DNA from: Ruegeria sp. HKCCD8929
GTDB lineage: Bacteria; Pseudomonadota; Alphaproteobacteria; Rhodobacterales; Rhodobacteraceae
Assembly (NCBI RefSeq): GCF_013031405.1
Contig: NZ_WPZY01000002.1
Coordinates: 62,001 to 126,000 of the forward strand
DNA length: 64,000 nucleotides
Reading direction: 5' to 3'
The stretch's first letter is position 1. Every line of letters begins with the position of its first letter. Made by a program: the position numbers and the translations under genes. Positions 34,409 to 44,939 of the stretch are shown in pieces. Below the pieces are notes generated by a model. That model had not been told where the DNA came from. It was given only the letters and a program-made list of their open reading frames with translations, and did no database searches.

Positions 34409-35236
34409 ATGATGCGCATTGCGGCTTTGGTTCTGGCGGCGGCCGTGGCAACGGCCGGTATGGCCCGGGCGCAGGATCAGCAGACACTGGCGGATATCCG
34501 GCAGGAGTTGACCGTCCTGCATGTAGAGATACAGCGGCTCAAGCGTGAGTTTTCGACCACCGGATCGCCCTCTCCGAACCTGTCCGGCAGTTCGGTGCTT
34601 GAGCGTGTGGATGCCATCGAGGCCGAGTTGCAGCGCTTGACCAGCCAGACCGAACAGCTCAACCAGCGGATCGAGCGGATCGTGGCCGACGGCACCAACC
34701 GCATTGGCGATCTGGAGTTCCGCTTGGTCGAACTGGAAGGCGGCGACATCAGCACCTTGGGAGAAACCACGACGCTGGGCGGCGATACCGGCACCCAAAC
34801 GACGGCCCCGGCGATTGAGCCCGCGACCCCGACCGTGGATGACAGCGAGCTTGCCGTCGGCGAACGCGCCGAGTTCGATGCGGCCTCAAAGGCGCTCGAC
34901 GAGGGCGATTTTGGCCGGGCCGCCGAGATGTTCGGCCAGTTCGACAGCTCGTATCCCGGCAGCCCGCTGGCGCCCGAGGCTCAGCTAAAGCGCGGCCGCG
35001 CGCTGAAAGGGCTGGGCGATACGCGCGAAGCGGCGCGGGCCTTTCTGGCTAGTTTCACCGGCGATTCCGAGGGTCCCGTGGCGCCGGAAGCGCTCTATGA
35101 ACTAGGCGCCGCGTTGGGCCGTCTGGGCCAGACCGACCAGGCCTGCATCACGCTGGGCGAGGTTGGCGTGCGCTTTCCTGCATCTGCCGCGGTCGCCGAG
35201 GCGAGCCGGGAAATGGCGGCGCTGGGCTGTTCTTGA
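34409..35236 (+). CDS. cpoB: Cell division coordinator CpoB (YbgF)
   Basis: A 275-residue periplasmic protein with a signal peptide ending near MARAQ (residue 20), an N-terminal coiled coil (LADIRQELTVLHVEIQRLKRE and ELQRLTSQTEQLNQRIERIV), a Thr/Pro linker and three C-terminal TPRs. CpoB links Tol-Pal to peptidoglycan synthesis. Two consecutive ATG codons at 34409 and 34412 are possible starts; both give the same signal peptide. It starts 2 bases after the pal stop, and its stop overlaps the tilS TTG (TTGA). Confidence 0.9.
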   Translation: MMRIAALVLAAAVATAGMARAQDQQTLADIRQELTVLHVEIQRLKREFSTTGSPSPNLSGSSVLERVDAIEAELQRLTSQTEQLNQRIERIVADGTNRIGDLEFRLVELEGGDISTLGETTTLGGDTGTQTTAPAIEPATPTVDDSELAVGERAEFDAASKALDEGDFGRAAEMFGQFDSSYPGSPLAPEAQLKRGRALKGLGDTREAARAFLASFTGDSEGPVAPEALYELGAALGRLGQTDQACITLGEVGVRFPASAAVAEASREMAALGCS

Positions 35237-36486
35237 CGCAAGAGACCGACAGGCTGCGCGCCGATCTGTGCGCGCAGTTGCCGTCTGAGCTGCCGCGCCG
35301 GCTGGGTGTGGCCGTCTCGGGCGGTGGAGATTCGGTCGCGCTGCTCGATCTGCTGATTGATGTATTGGACGGCGAGGGTGTCGCCATCTCTGCCGCAACC
35401 GTGGATCATGGCCTGCGCCCCGAAGCGACGAAGGAGGCGGCACAGGTGGCTGCCCTAGCTGTGCGGCTGGGTATCACACATGAGACCCTGCGTTGGGAGG
35501 GCTGGGACGGGTCCGGCAACCTTCAGGATCAGGCGCGGCAGGCGCGGTATCACCTGCTGACCGGATGGGCCAGGCGCAACGGGATCACCCTGCTGGCGCT
35601 CGGGCACACGGCGGACGATCAGGCGGAAACGGTGCTGATGCGGCTTGGGCGCGCAGCCGGTGTCACCGGGTTGTCGGCCATGCCCGCGCGGCGGGTGCAG
35701 GACGGGGTGACACTCTGGCGCCCGATGCTGGGGATCACCCGGGCCCGACTGCGCGATCATCTGCGTGCGCGCGGTCTGAACTGGATCGAGGACCCGTCGA
35801 ATCAGGATACCCGCTTTGATCGAATCAAGGCACGCGAGGCCCTGGCTCAGCTCGGTCCGCTGGGGATCACGACCGAGTCGCTGGCCTCGGTGGCGCAGAA
35901 TCTGGCGCAGGCCCGGGACGCGCTGGATCACTACACGCTGAAATCCGCGCAGAACCTGGCCCGGCCGGACGAAGGTGACATTCTTTTGAACCTGCGTGGG
36001 TTCTCCACCCTGCCCGAGGAAACCGCCCGCCGCCTTCTGTTGGTAATCACCGGCTGGATCGCCGGGCATACCTATCCGCCGCGCCGTGCCGCCGTGCAGG
36101 AAGCTCTGACCGCCCTGCATGCGGGGCGGGCCGGCGCGCTGGGTGGCTGTCTGATCCTGCGGACGGGCGACGAGGCGCGGTTCTGCCGTGAATACAACGC
36201 CATCCGCGACATCGCCGGGCCGGGTGACCAGCCCTGGGACAACCGTTGGAGCCTGACTGGCCCTACGATCCAGGGTGCAACCGTCCGCGCGCTGGGCGAA
36301 GAGGGCTTGTCGCAAGTGCCCGACTGGCGCGCGACGGACCGTCCTCAGGCCGCGCTGATCGCCTCGCCCGCGGTCTGGAAAGACGGTGACTTGCTGGCCG
36401 CGCCCATCGCCGGATATGCAAACGGCTGGCAGACGGGACTGCTGGTTGAATGGGAAGAGTTCCTTGCAACCCTTTTATCGCATTGA
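35233..36486 (+). CDS. tilS: tRNA(Ile)-lysidine synthetase
   Basis: TilS adds lysine to C34 of tRNA-Ile(CAU), changing its codon recognition from AUG to AUA. The 417-residue protein carries the N-type ATP pyrophosphatase motif AVSGGGDSVALLDL near residue 30 and the substrate motifs TVDHGLRPEA and LALGHTADDQAETVLMRL. The start is a TTG at 35233 overlapping the cpoB stop (TTGA). It shares an operon with the tol-pal genes, and sits ahead of ftsH, an order also common in other alphaproteobacteria. Confidence 0.93.
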   Translation: MTQETDRLRADLCAQLPSELPRRLGVAVSGGGDSVALLDLLIDVLDGEGVAISAATVDHGLRPEATKEAAQVAALAVRLGITHETLRWEGWDGSGNLQDQARQARYHLLTGWARRNGITLLALGHTADDQAETVLMRLGRAAGVTGLSAMPARRVQDGVTLWRPMLGITRARLRDHLRARGLNWIEDPSNQDTRFDRIKAREALAQLGPLGITTESLASVAQNLAQARDALDHYTLKSAQNLARPDEGDILLNLRGFSTLPEETARRLLLVITGWIAGHTYPPRRAAVQEALTALHAGRAGALGGCLILRTGDEARFCREYNAIRDIAGPGDQPWDNRWSLTGPTIQGATVRALGEEGLSQVPDWRATDRPQAALIASPAVWKDGDLLAAPIAGYANGWQTGLLVEWEEFLATLLSH

Positions 36487-36510
36487 ACCTGCCTCAATCA
36501 TCTCTATTTT
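36483..36510 (+). promoter_or_regulatory. Candidate promoter for ftsH
   Basis: TTGAAC (36483-36488) and TATTTT (36505-36510) are separated by 16 bases, at the end of tilS and about 45 bases upstream of the ftsH start. This fits a sigma-70-like promoter. A heat-shock sigma-32 type promoter would also be expected for ftsH; the sequence does not decide between them. Confidence 0.35.
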
Positions 36511-36562
36511 AGTTGTCTAGCCGGCAACTTCCTCCGATGCCGAAAGATTTGGGAGTATTTCC

Positions 36563-38479
<1,917 letters not shown>

Positions 38480-38499
38480 AGGCTGTGGGACCCATAAGG

Positions 38500-38527
38500 A
38501 AAGGCCGGGATTTGCCCGGCCTTTTTC
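38500..38527 (+). terminator. Rho-independent terminator of ftsH
   Basis: AAAGGCCGGG (38500-38509) and CCCGGCCTTT (38515-38524) form a perfect 10-bp stem with a 5-base loop, followed by TTC. It ends the ruvC-to-ftsH stretch 20 bases after the ftsH stop. Confidence 0.9.
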
Positions 38528-38569
38528 TTGCGTGATCGTCATTCTGCGCAAGTTGAGAGGGGGGATGTG

Positions 38570-39343
38570 ATGACCCGAGAGGACTGGAACCCGGATCAAT
38601 ACGCACAGTTTGCCGGGGTGCGCCTGCAGCCCGCCATTGACCTGATGAATGCGGTGGGGTCGCTGCCGGAGGGTGGGATTGTCGATCTGGGCTGCGGCGC
38701 CGGCGTCATGGGCGAAGCGCTGAGCGCGCGCTATCCGAGCCGCAGGTTGATCGGGGTCGACAGCTCTCCTGCCATGTTGGAAAAGGCCAAGGAAACAGGG
38801 GCTTATGCGGTTCTCGAAAAAGCGGACATCGCCACATGGCAGCCGGACCGGCGGCCTGCGCTGATGTTTTCGAACGCTGTCCTGCAATGGCTGCCTGATC
38901 ATCCCCGCCTGATCCCGCGCCTGCTGGCCGGGCTGGCCCCGGGCGGCGTTCTGGCAGTTCAGGTTCCCTATCAGCAGGCGGCCCCGTCGAGCACCGGCTG
39001 GCGGGACGCATTCGCGGGGCTTTTCAAGGACCGGCCCCTTGCCAGGCGATCCGAAGTCATGGCTCCGGAGGAGTATTTCGAGCTTCTCTCCCCGTTGGGA
39101 GAGGCGCGCCTGTGGGAAACTGAGTATCACCAGCACCTGCCCGCGGCAGAGCATGGGCATCCGGTGCGGCTCTTTACCGAAAGCACCTTTGCCCGCCCGT
39201 ATCTTGAGGTGCTGGACGAGGTTGAACGCCTGCACCTGACGGCGGCTTACGAAGAGCGGATGCGCCAGGCCTATCCCCTGCGGTCCGACGGATCGGTGCT
39301 GTTTCCCTTCCGCAGACTGTTCTTCACTTTGCGAAAACCCTGA
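38570..39343 (+). CDS. tam: SAM-dependent methyltransferase, trans-aconitate methyltransferase-like
   Basis: A 257-residue class I methyltransferase. Motif I is VDLGCGAGVMGEAL near residue 42, followed by GVDSSPAMLEKA and FSNAVLQWLPDHP, which match Tam (trans-aconitate 2-methyltransferase), including the NDPxQYxxF-like opening (NPDQYAQFAG). Tam methylates trans-aconitate, an aconitase inhibitor. The symbol is given with moderate certainty, since several small-molecule methyltransferases share this pattern. The ATG at 38570 is preceded by GAGAGGGGGG; the open frame further upstream runs over the ftsH terminator. Confidence 0.8.
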   Translation: MTREDWNPDQYAQFAGVRLQPAIDLMNAVGSLPEGGIVDLGCGAGVMGEALSARYPSRRLIGVDSSPAMLEKAKETGAYAVLEKADIATWQPDRRPALMFSNAVLQWLPDHPRLIPRLLAGLAPGGVLAVQVPYQQAAPSSTGWRDAFAGLFKDRPLARRSEVMAPEEYFELLSPLGEARLWETEYHQHLPAAEHGHPVRLFTESTFARPYLEVLDEVERLHLTAAYEERMRQAYPLRSDGSVLFPFRRLFFTLRKP

Positions 39344-39447
39344 CGCCCAAGAACGGCGCCCGCCAGTAGAGCCTTGTCAAGAAACCGCGTTCGGGGTCTT
39401 CTGTCGGCAACAAAGGGGAACGCCCCGCAGCGGACAGGAGGGACGGG

Positions 39448-40023
39448 ATGCCGGTGCTGAGGGAAAGCGGATATGCGGGCGAGGTTGTCTGGCTAGGCCA
39501 CGTCGCCGCCGGAGGCTCGCTGCGGGCCACGCCGGTCGAGCGTCTGAGCCTGGGGTTCGCCGGGGCGCCGGGCGAACGGCATGAGGGGACCAATCGCGCC
39601 TCATGCGTGCGGGTGCGCAACCTCTATCCCGAGGGCACCGAGATCCGGAACGTCCGGCAGTTGTCGATCCTGTCGCATGAGGAACTGACCGAAATCGCCG
39701 CCGGGATGGAGCTGGAGGAGTTGGACCCGGCGCTGGTGGGGGCGAATGTGGTGGTCAGGGGCATTCCCGATTTCACCCACGTCCCGCCCGCCTCGCGCCT
39801 GCGGGGGCCGTCCGGTGTGACGCTGACCATCGACATGGAGAACCGCCCCTGCGTTCTGCCGGGGCGCGAGGTCGAGGAGGAATCGCCCGGCCATGGTGCT
39901 GCCTTCAAGCCCTCTGCCACCGACCGGCGCGGGGTCACCGCCTGGGTGGAACGGCCCGGCGGGCTCGCCATCGGCGACCGGATGGAGCTTTTTGTACCCG
40001 ATCAGCGCCCATGGGCACCGTGA
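39448..40023 (+). CDS. MOSC domain-containing protein
   Basis: A 191-residue MOSC-domain protein (molybdenum-cofactor sulfurase C-terminal fold). The conserved cysteine block TIDMENRPCVLPGREVEEESPG lies near residue 128, and NVRQLSILSHEEL and LVGANVVVRGIPDF precede it. MOSC proteins bind pyranopterin-molybdenum or carry sulfur; the substrate is unknown here. AGGAGGGACGGG is immediately before the ATG. No molybdenum-cofactor genes are nearby. Confidence 0.85.
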   Translation: MPVLRESGYAGEVVWLGHVAAGGSLRATPVERLSLGFAGAPGERHEGTNRASCVRVRNLYPEGTEIRNVRQLSILSHEELTEIAAGMELEELDPALVGANVVVRGIPDFTHVPPASRLRGPSGVTLTIDMENRPCVLPGREVEEESPGHGAAFKPSATDRRGVTAWVERPGGLAIGDRMELFVPDQRPWAP

Positions 40024-40202
40024 TTTGCGTATAAACTGCGTGCAGTCTCCGATCTGAAACGTCTGTTCTCGGCATACGCCGTTTCGCGGCTTGATTATGT
40101 CGGAATCTATAGCCTTCCGATCGGTTTGCGACGTTAATGAAGTCACAGCGTCGATGCTCGTGTGCATCGGTATGCACGGAATTCTATCAGGGACCCTGCC
40201 CA

Positions 40203-41879
40203 ATGAGCTACAAATCCGACATCGAAATCGCCCGCGAGGCCAACAAGAAGCCGATTCAGGAGATCGGCGCCAAGCTGGGAATCTCCAGCGACGACCTGCT
40301 GCCCTATGGCCATGACAAGGCAAAGGTCAGCCAGGACTTCATCAACTCGGTGCAGGGCCGCGAGGACGGCAAGCTGATCCTGGTGACCGCGATCAACCCG
40401 ACCCCCGCGGGCGAGGGCAAGACCACCACCACCGTGGGTCTGGGCGACGGTCTGAACCGCATCGGCAAGAACGCGATGATCTGTATCCGCGAGGCCTCGC
40501 TGGGCCCGAACTTCGGCATGAAGGGCGGTGCCGCGGGTGGCGGTTACGCGCAGGTCGTTCCGATGGAAGAGATGAACCTGCACTTCACCGGCGACTTCCA
40601 CGCCATCACCAGCGCCCACTCGCTGCTGTCGGCAATGATCGACAACCACATCTACTGGGGCAACGAGCAGAAGATCGACATGCGCCGCGTCGTCTGGCGC
40701 CGTGTGGTCGACATGAACGACCGCGCCCTGCGTCAGATCACCTGCTCGCTTGGCGGTGTGTCGAACGGTTTCCCGCGCGAAGCAGGCTATGACATCACCG
40801 TGGCGTCGGAAGTCATGGCGATCCTCTGCCTGGCCACCGACCTGAAGGATCTGGAAAAGCGTCTGGGCGACATCATCGTGGCCTATCGCCGCGACCGTAC
40901 GCCGGTCTACTGCCGCGACATCAAGGCCGAAGGCGCCATGACCGTTCTGCTGAAAGACGCCATGCAGCCGAACCTGGTGCAGACGCTGGAAAACAACCCG
41001 GCCTTCGTGCACGGCGGCCCGTTTGCCAACATCGCGCATGGCTGTAACTCGGTCATCGCAACCAAGACCGCGCTGAAAGTAGCCGACTACGTCGTGACCG
41101 AGGCCGGCTTCGGTGCCGACCTGGGTGCCGAGAAGTTCATGAACATCAAGTGCCGCAAGGCGGGCATCGCCCCGTCGGCCGTGGTGCTGGTCGCCACCGT
41201 GCGCGCGATGAAGATGAACGGCGGTGTGGCCAAGGCCGACTTGGGTGCCGAGAACGTCGACGCCGTGAAGTCGGGCTGCGCAAACCTGGGCCGTCACATC
41301 GAGAACGTGAAGTCGTTTGGCGTGCCGGTTGTCGTCGCCATCAACCACTTTGTCACCGACACCGATGCCGAAGTGCAGGCGGTCAAGGACTACTGTGGGG
41401 ATCACGGGGTCGAGGCGGTTCTGTCGCGTCACTGGGAACTGGGCTCGGAAGGTTCGGAAAACCTGGCCAAGAAAGTCGTGGAAATCGCCGATGCCGGCAC
41501 CGCGAACTTCGCGCCGATCTACCCCGACGAGATGCCGCTGTTCGAAAAGATCGAAACCATCGCCAAGCGCATCTACCGCGCTGACGAGGTTCTGGCCGAC
41601 GCCAAGATCCGCAACCAACTGAAGGACTGGGAAGCTGCCGGTTACGGCAACCTGCCGGTCTGCATGGCCAAGACCCAGTACTCGTTCTCGACCGATCCGT
41701 CGCTGCGCGGTGCGCCCTCGGGCCACTCGGTTCCGGTGCGTGAGGTGCGCCTGAGCGCGGGTGCCGGTTTCATCGTGGTGGTCTGCGGCGAGATCATGAC
41801 AATGCCCGGTCTGCCCCGCAAGCCGGCTGCCGAAAGCATCTGCCTCAACGACGCAGGTGAGATCGAGGGCTTGTTCTAA
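40203..41879 (+). CDS. fhs: Formate--tetrahydrofolate ligase
   Basis: A 558-residue enzyme that makes 10-formyl-THF from formate, ATP and THF. It has the P-loop-like [18 protein letters not shown] around residues 67-84 and the conserved [23 protein letters not shown] and [14 protein letters not shown] blocks. Unlike much of the window, this gene uses a uniform, highly biased codon set, typical of strongly expressed genes. ATG 40203 follows AGGGACCCTGCCCA. With folD it forms a one-carbon operon that in roseobacters serves degradation of DMSP, methylated amines and choline; that context is known, and not shown here. Confidence 0.96.
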   Translation: MSYKSDIEIAREANKKPIQEIGAKLGISSDDLLPYGHDKAKVSQDFINSVQGREDGKLILVTAINPTPAGEGKTTTTVGLGDGLNRIGKNAMICIREASLGPNFGMKGGAAGGGYAQVVPMEEMNLHFTGDFHAITSAHSLLSAMIDNHIYWGNEQKIDMRRVVWRRVVDMNDRALRQITCSLGGVSNGFPREAGYDITVASEVMAILCLATDLKDLEKRLGDIIVAYRRDRTPVYCRDIKAEGAMTVLLKDAMQPNLVQTLENNPAFVHGGPFANIAHGCNSVIATKTALKVADYVVTEAGFGADLGAEKFMNIKCRKAGIAPSAVVLVATVRAMKMNGGVAKADLGAENVDAVKSGCANLGRHIENVKSFGVPVVVAINHFVTDTDAEVQAVKDYCGDHGVEAVLSRHWELGSEGSENLAKKVVEIADAGTANFAPIYPDEMPLFEKIETIAKRIYRADEVLADAKIRNQLKDWEAAGYGNLPVCMAKTQYSFSTDPSLRGAPSGHSVPVREVRLSAGAGFIVVVCGEIMTMPGLPRKPAAESICLNDAGEIEGLF

Positions 41880-41901
41880 GCCGCCAAATACGACATCCCG
41901 T

Positions 41902-41923
41902 GGCCCGGGAGGAACCCCGGGCC
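41902..41923 (+). other. Hairpin in the fhs-chorismate mutase gap
   Basis: GGCCCGGG (41902-41909) pairs with CCCGGGCC (41916-41923) around AGGAAC. There is no U-tract, so it is more likely an mRNA stability or processing stem than a terminator. The mutase Shine-Dalgarno GCAGGAG starts right behind it. Confidence 0.6.
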
Positions 41924-41936
41924 GCAGGAGATTCTC

Positions 41937-42242
41937 ATGCCCCCTCTGACACCGCCGCAAGACTGTGCCTCGATGCAGGAATTGCGGGTCCAGATCGACA
42001 GGCTTGACCGGCAGCTGATCGAAATGCTGGTAACGCGCGCGGGCTATATCGACCGCGCCGCCGAGTTGAAACCGGGCGAGGACCTGCCCGCGCGTATTCC
42101 GGCCCGGGTGGAAGAGGTGGTTGGAAACGTCCGCGCCAAGGCGGATGCCACGGGGATGGACCCCGATCTGGCCGAACGGCTTTGGCGCATTCTGATCGAC
42201 TGGTCGATCGCCCGCGAAGAGCGGGTGCTCGACCCGGATTGA
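41937..42242 (+). CDS. Chorismate mutase (AroQ class)
   Basis: A 101-residue all-helical AroQ-type protein. It shows LRVQIDRLDRQLIEMLVTRAGYIDRAAELK, with the Arg, Arg and Lys that bind the dicarboxylate substrate, then RVEEVV and a C-terminal helix. Chorismate mutase makes prephenate for Phe and Tyr; the close relative isochorismate pyruvate lyase (PchB) shares the fold and cannot be fully excluded. Its position inside the fhs-folD operon is unusual for an aromatic-pathway enzyme. AGGAG lies ahead of the ATG. Confidence 0.85.
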   Translation: MPPLTPPQDCASMQELRVQIDRLDRQLIEMLVTRAGYIDRAAELKPGEDLPARIPARVEEVVGNVRAKADATGMDPDLAERLWRILIDWSIAREERVLDPD

Positions 42243-42244
42243 CC

Positions 42245-42267
42245 GGCCCGGCAGCAGCGCCCGGGCC
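42245..42267 (+). other. Hairpin in the chorismate mutase-folD gap
   Basis: GGCCCGG (42245-42251) pairs with CCGGGCC (42261-42267) across CAGCAGCGC. The stem arms are nearly the same as those of the hairpin at 41902-41923, which suggests a shared processing or stability signal flanking the mutase gene. Confidence 0.6.
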
Positions 42268-42295
42268 TTATGAGGTTTGAGGGAAAGGACCAAGG

Positions 42296-43198
42296 ATGGT
42301 AGCGCAAGTTATCGACGGTAAGGCCTTTGCGGCCACTGTGCGGGGTCAGGTGACGGATCATGTCGCCCGGCTGAAGGAAGAGAACGGCATCACTCCGGGT
42401 CTGGCCGTGGTGCTGGTGGGCGAAGATCCGGCATCTCAGGTCTATGTGCGCTCCAAGGGCAAGATGACCGTCGAGGTTGGCATGAACTCGTTCGAGCACA
42501 AGCTGGATGCCGACACCTCTGAGTCGGACCTGCTGGCGCTGATCGACACGCTGAACAACGATCCCGCCGTCCACGGCATCCTGGTGCAACTGCCTCTGCC
42601 CAAGCATCTGAACGAGGATCTGGTGATCAACTCCATCGATCCGGCCAAGGATGTGGACGGGTTCCATATCTCGAATGTGGGCCTGCTGGGCACCGGCCAG
42701 AAGTCGATGGTGCCCTGCACGCCGCTGGGCTGTCTGATGATGCTGCGCAACCATCATGGCTCGCTGTCGGGGCTCGACGCCGTGGTAATCGGGCGCTCGA
42801 ACATCGTGGGCAAGCCGATGGCGCAGCTGCTGCTGGGTGACAGCTGCACCGTGACCATCGCGCATTCGCGCACCAAGGATCTTCCCGACGTGGTGCGCCG
42901 CGCCGACATCGTGGTTGCCGCCGTGGGCCGCCCCGAGATGGTGCCGGGCGACTGGATCAAGGAAGGCGCCACCGTGATCGACGTGGGCATCAACCGCATC
43001 GACGCGCCGGAAAAGGGCGAGGGCAAGACCCGGTTGGTGGGTGACGTGCATTACGAAAGCGCCGCTGCCGTTGCCGGTGCAATCACGCCGGTACCGGGCG
43101 GTGTCGGCCCCATGACCATCGCCTGCCTGCTCGCCAACACGCTGACGGCCTGCTGCCGTGCAAATGGTCTGCCCGAGCCCGAGGGCCTGACCGCCTGA
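42296..43198 (+). CDS. folD: Bifunctional methylene-THF dehydrogenase/methenyl-THF cyclohydrolase
   Basis: A 300-residue FolD that interconverts 5,10-methylene-THF and 10-formyl-THF using NADP. The active-site Lys sits in [15 protein letters not shown] near residue 58, DGFHISNVG and [11 protein letters not shown] follow, the Rossmann motif is [17 protein letters not shown], and [15 protein letters not shown] ends the fold. AAAGGACCAAGG lies ahead of the ATG. The pairing with fhs is the standard C1 module. Confidence 0.96.
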   Translation: MVAQVIDGKAFAATVRGQVTDHVARLKEENGITPGLAVVLVGEDPASQVYVRSKGKMTVEVGMNSFEHKLDADTSESDLLALIDTLNNDPAVHGILVQLPLPKHLNEDLVINSIDPAKDVDGFHISNVGLLGTGQKSMVPCTPLGCLMMLRNHHGSLSGLDAVVIGRSNIVGKPMAQLLLGDSCTVTIAHSRTKDLPDVVRRADIVVAAVGRPEMVPGDWIKEGATVIDVGINRIDAPEKGEGKTRLVGDVHYESAAAVAGAITPVPGGVGPMTIACLLANTLTACCRANGLPEPEGLTA

Positions 43199-43254
43199 CA
43201 ATCCTTGCCAGGCCGCGCCTCCGGGTGCGGCTTGCGCCATTTGGCTGTCCACAA

Positions 43255-43276
43255 ATATCAATCTGATATCAATCAG
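43255..43276 (+). promoter_or_regulatory. Repeat/palindrome upstream of the LytTR gene
   Basis: ATATCAATC occurs twice, at 43255-43263 and 43266-43274, 11 bases apart, forming tandem direct repeats as LytTR regulators often use. The same bases also contain CTGAT-ATCA-ATCAG (43263-43276), an inverted repeat with the FNR core TGAT-N4-ATCA (8 of 10 consensus positions). Either reading is possible. It lies about 157 bases before the LytTR gene start, 56 bases after folD, and no obvious -10 is spaced as in a class II FNR promoter. Confidence 0.4.
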
Positions 43277-43432
43277 TGCGTCACCCGACGCTCACGCGGT
43301 TTTTTTGCGGCGGTCCACCATCTGATTAATTGAATCTAAATCACTTTTTCTTCAATTGTGGTCTGGATATTGAGCGCGGGCGGCGTGCTGTGGCAAGCTG
43401 CCCGTGTGGCAGGTGAGTACAAGTATTGGTGC

Positions 43433-44188
43433 ATGAGAGCAGAGTTTAGAGAGTTCACAGGTTCGCATTATCCAAAACTGATTGGTCCGGGGACCCTGTT
43501 CGCCGCGTTACTCGCCCATTTGATCGACCCTTTTGGCGGTATCGAACTGTCTTTCCTCAAAAGGTTTCTGTTTTGGTCACTCGTCATTCTGTTGGCATGC
43601 GGGATCGCGCATTGGGCGGGCAATTTCGTTCATAGCCGCTGCACACAGGTTCAGCAGGCCCTTCTGGACGTGGTTGTCATCGTCCTGATTGCCGCGCTGT
43701 TCACACCATCTGTGTGGCTGCTGACCTGGATTCTCCATGCGCATCACGGGGTTGAGGCGCCGGGCGTTCTGACAGTGTCCCAATTCGGCGCGCTTTTCGC
43801 CATGGGGCTTCTGGTGCTCCGGCGCGCCTTTCCCGAAGTCGAACCGCAACCGGCGGTTACCCAGGACGCGCCGGCTCGCCCGAGGCTATGCCGGCGTTTG
43901 CCAAATACGTTCGACGGCCAGATTCTGCGCCTGACGGTCCGCGATCACAACGTGGACGTGGTGACAACCGAAGGCACAATTACCATCCGGTCCCGGTTTG
44001 GCGACGCGATAGACGAGATGGATCCCGTGAAAGGGCACTGCACCCACCGGTCCCATTGGGTGACCGAAGACGCGATCGAAAGCGTCGAGCGTGAGGCTGG
44101 AAAAATCCACATTCGCCTGATCAATGGCGATCTGGTGCCCGTCAGCCGTAAATACAGGCCGGTTCTGGAAGAAGCGGGCGTTATCTGA
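43433..44188 (+). CDS. Membrane-bound LytTR-domain transcriptional regulator
   Basis: A 251-residue protein with four hydrophobic helices in the first 135 residues (for example GPGTLFAALLAHLIDP, FLFWSLVILLACGIAHWAG, LLDVVVIVLIAALFTPSVW, FGALFAMGLLVLRRAF) and a C-terminal LytTR DNA-binding domain (ILRLTVRDHNVDVVTTEGTI ... HRSHWVTEDAIESVE ... VPVSRKYRPVLEEAG). No receiver domain is present and no histidine kinase is adjacent. The membrane part presumably senses a signal and controls nearby promoters. The frame is open to 43358; ATG 43433 was preferred, though its Shine-Dalgarno is weak. Confidence 0.82.
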   Translation: MRAEFREFTGSHYPKLIGPGTLFAALLAHLIDPFGGIELSFLKRFLFWSLVILLACGIAHWAGNFVHSRCTQVQQALLDVVVIVLIAALFTPSVWLLTWILHAHHGVEAPGVLTVSQFGALFAMGLLVLRRAFPEVEPQPAVTQDAPARPRLCRRLPNTFDGQILRLTVRDHNVDVVTTEGTITIRSRFGDAIDEMDPVKGHCTHRSHWVTEDAIESVEREAGKIHIRLINGDLVPVSRKYRPVLEEAGVI

Positions 44189-44224
44189 GGACCCCAGATT
44201 GGCCATCGGAATGGCTCCGGATCG

Positions 44225-44887
44225 TCAGCGTGGCATGGGCACGGGCCTTGGGTCCGGCCCGGTCAGAATGGCCAGCGCGCCCGGTGCCATCAACTCTGAC
44301 AAAGCCGCGTCGCTGCTGCGCAGCCCGCCGGTATAGGTCCCGTAGGCAGGCAGGATGATACGTCGCTCGTCCACCAGAAAGGCAGGGCGCGAGATTGTGC
44401 GGCCGCGTGTCTGCACCCTCGCCTTCGGGTGATAGTGACCCGAGATTTCCCGCTGCGCGCCCGGCTGCGCGATGTGGCGAAAGGTCAGGTCCGACCGGGT
44501 GACGTCCGCCAGATGAGTGCCACCCAGTTCGACCGGGCCGGGATCGTGATTACCCTCGATCCAGATCCAGTTCCGCCCCGCCTGAAGCGCCGCGATCTGC
44601 AACCTGTCCCGCTCCGGCAGGCTCAGCGCCGCGCCGAGATCATCGAAACTGTCGCCCAGGCAGATCACGGTCTGCGGCTGCGTGCGATCCAGATCCGCCG
44701 CCAGCCGGTTCAGCGTATCGCGGGTTTCGTAAGGGGGCAGGGCCGATCCGCCGCGGCGGGCCATGCGCTCGGATTTTCCCAGATGCAGGTCCGAGACGCA
44801 GAGCAGCGCCTGATTCGGCCACCAAAGCGCGCCCGAGCCCATCGCGCACAGGCGCTGGCCGGAAAAGGAAAAGGCATATCCGTTCAT
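44225..44887 (-). CDS. pdeM: Ligase-associated metallophosphoesterase PdeM
   Basis: A 220-residue calcineurin-like phosphoesterase. Metal motifs are complete: SDLHLGK near residue 32, GDSFDD, EGNHDPG, SGHYHPK. It matches the PdeM subgroup (ligase-associated DNA damage response endonuclease). The start ATG at 44887 gives MNGYAFSFSGQRL; Shine-Dalgarno is weak and the upstream TTG at 44923 adds unconserved residues. It follows the helicase gene by 52 bases in the same direction. In other proteobacteria these two stand with an ATP-dependent ligase and an exonuclease; neither is in this window. Confidence 0.85.
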   Translation of the reverse strand: MNGYAFSFSGQRLCAMGSGALWWPNQALLCVSDLHLGKSERMARRGGSALPPYETRDTLNRLAADLDRTQPQTVICLGDSFDDLGAALSLPERDRLQIAALQAGRNWIWIEGNHDPGPVELGGTHLADVTRSDLTFRHIAQPGAQREISGHYHPKARVQTRGRTISRPAFLVDERRIILPAYGTYTGGLRSSDAALSELMAPGALAILTGPDPRPVPMPR

Positions 44888-44939
44888 GATATGTTCATTC
44901 GCCCAGACACGCGCGCGATGCAAGCCGCGTTTTTGCGGA

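Noticed and set aside
40024-40202. A folate riboswitch in the fhs leader
   Set aside because: I could not fold the known THF-riboswitch core; only short irregular pairings are present.
40143-42293. A 716-codon minus-strand frame opposite fhs
   Set aside because: The opposite strand encodes a complete, highly conserved fhs and the mutase. Strong codon bias in fhs removes antisense stops.
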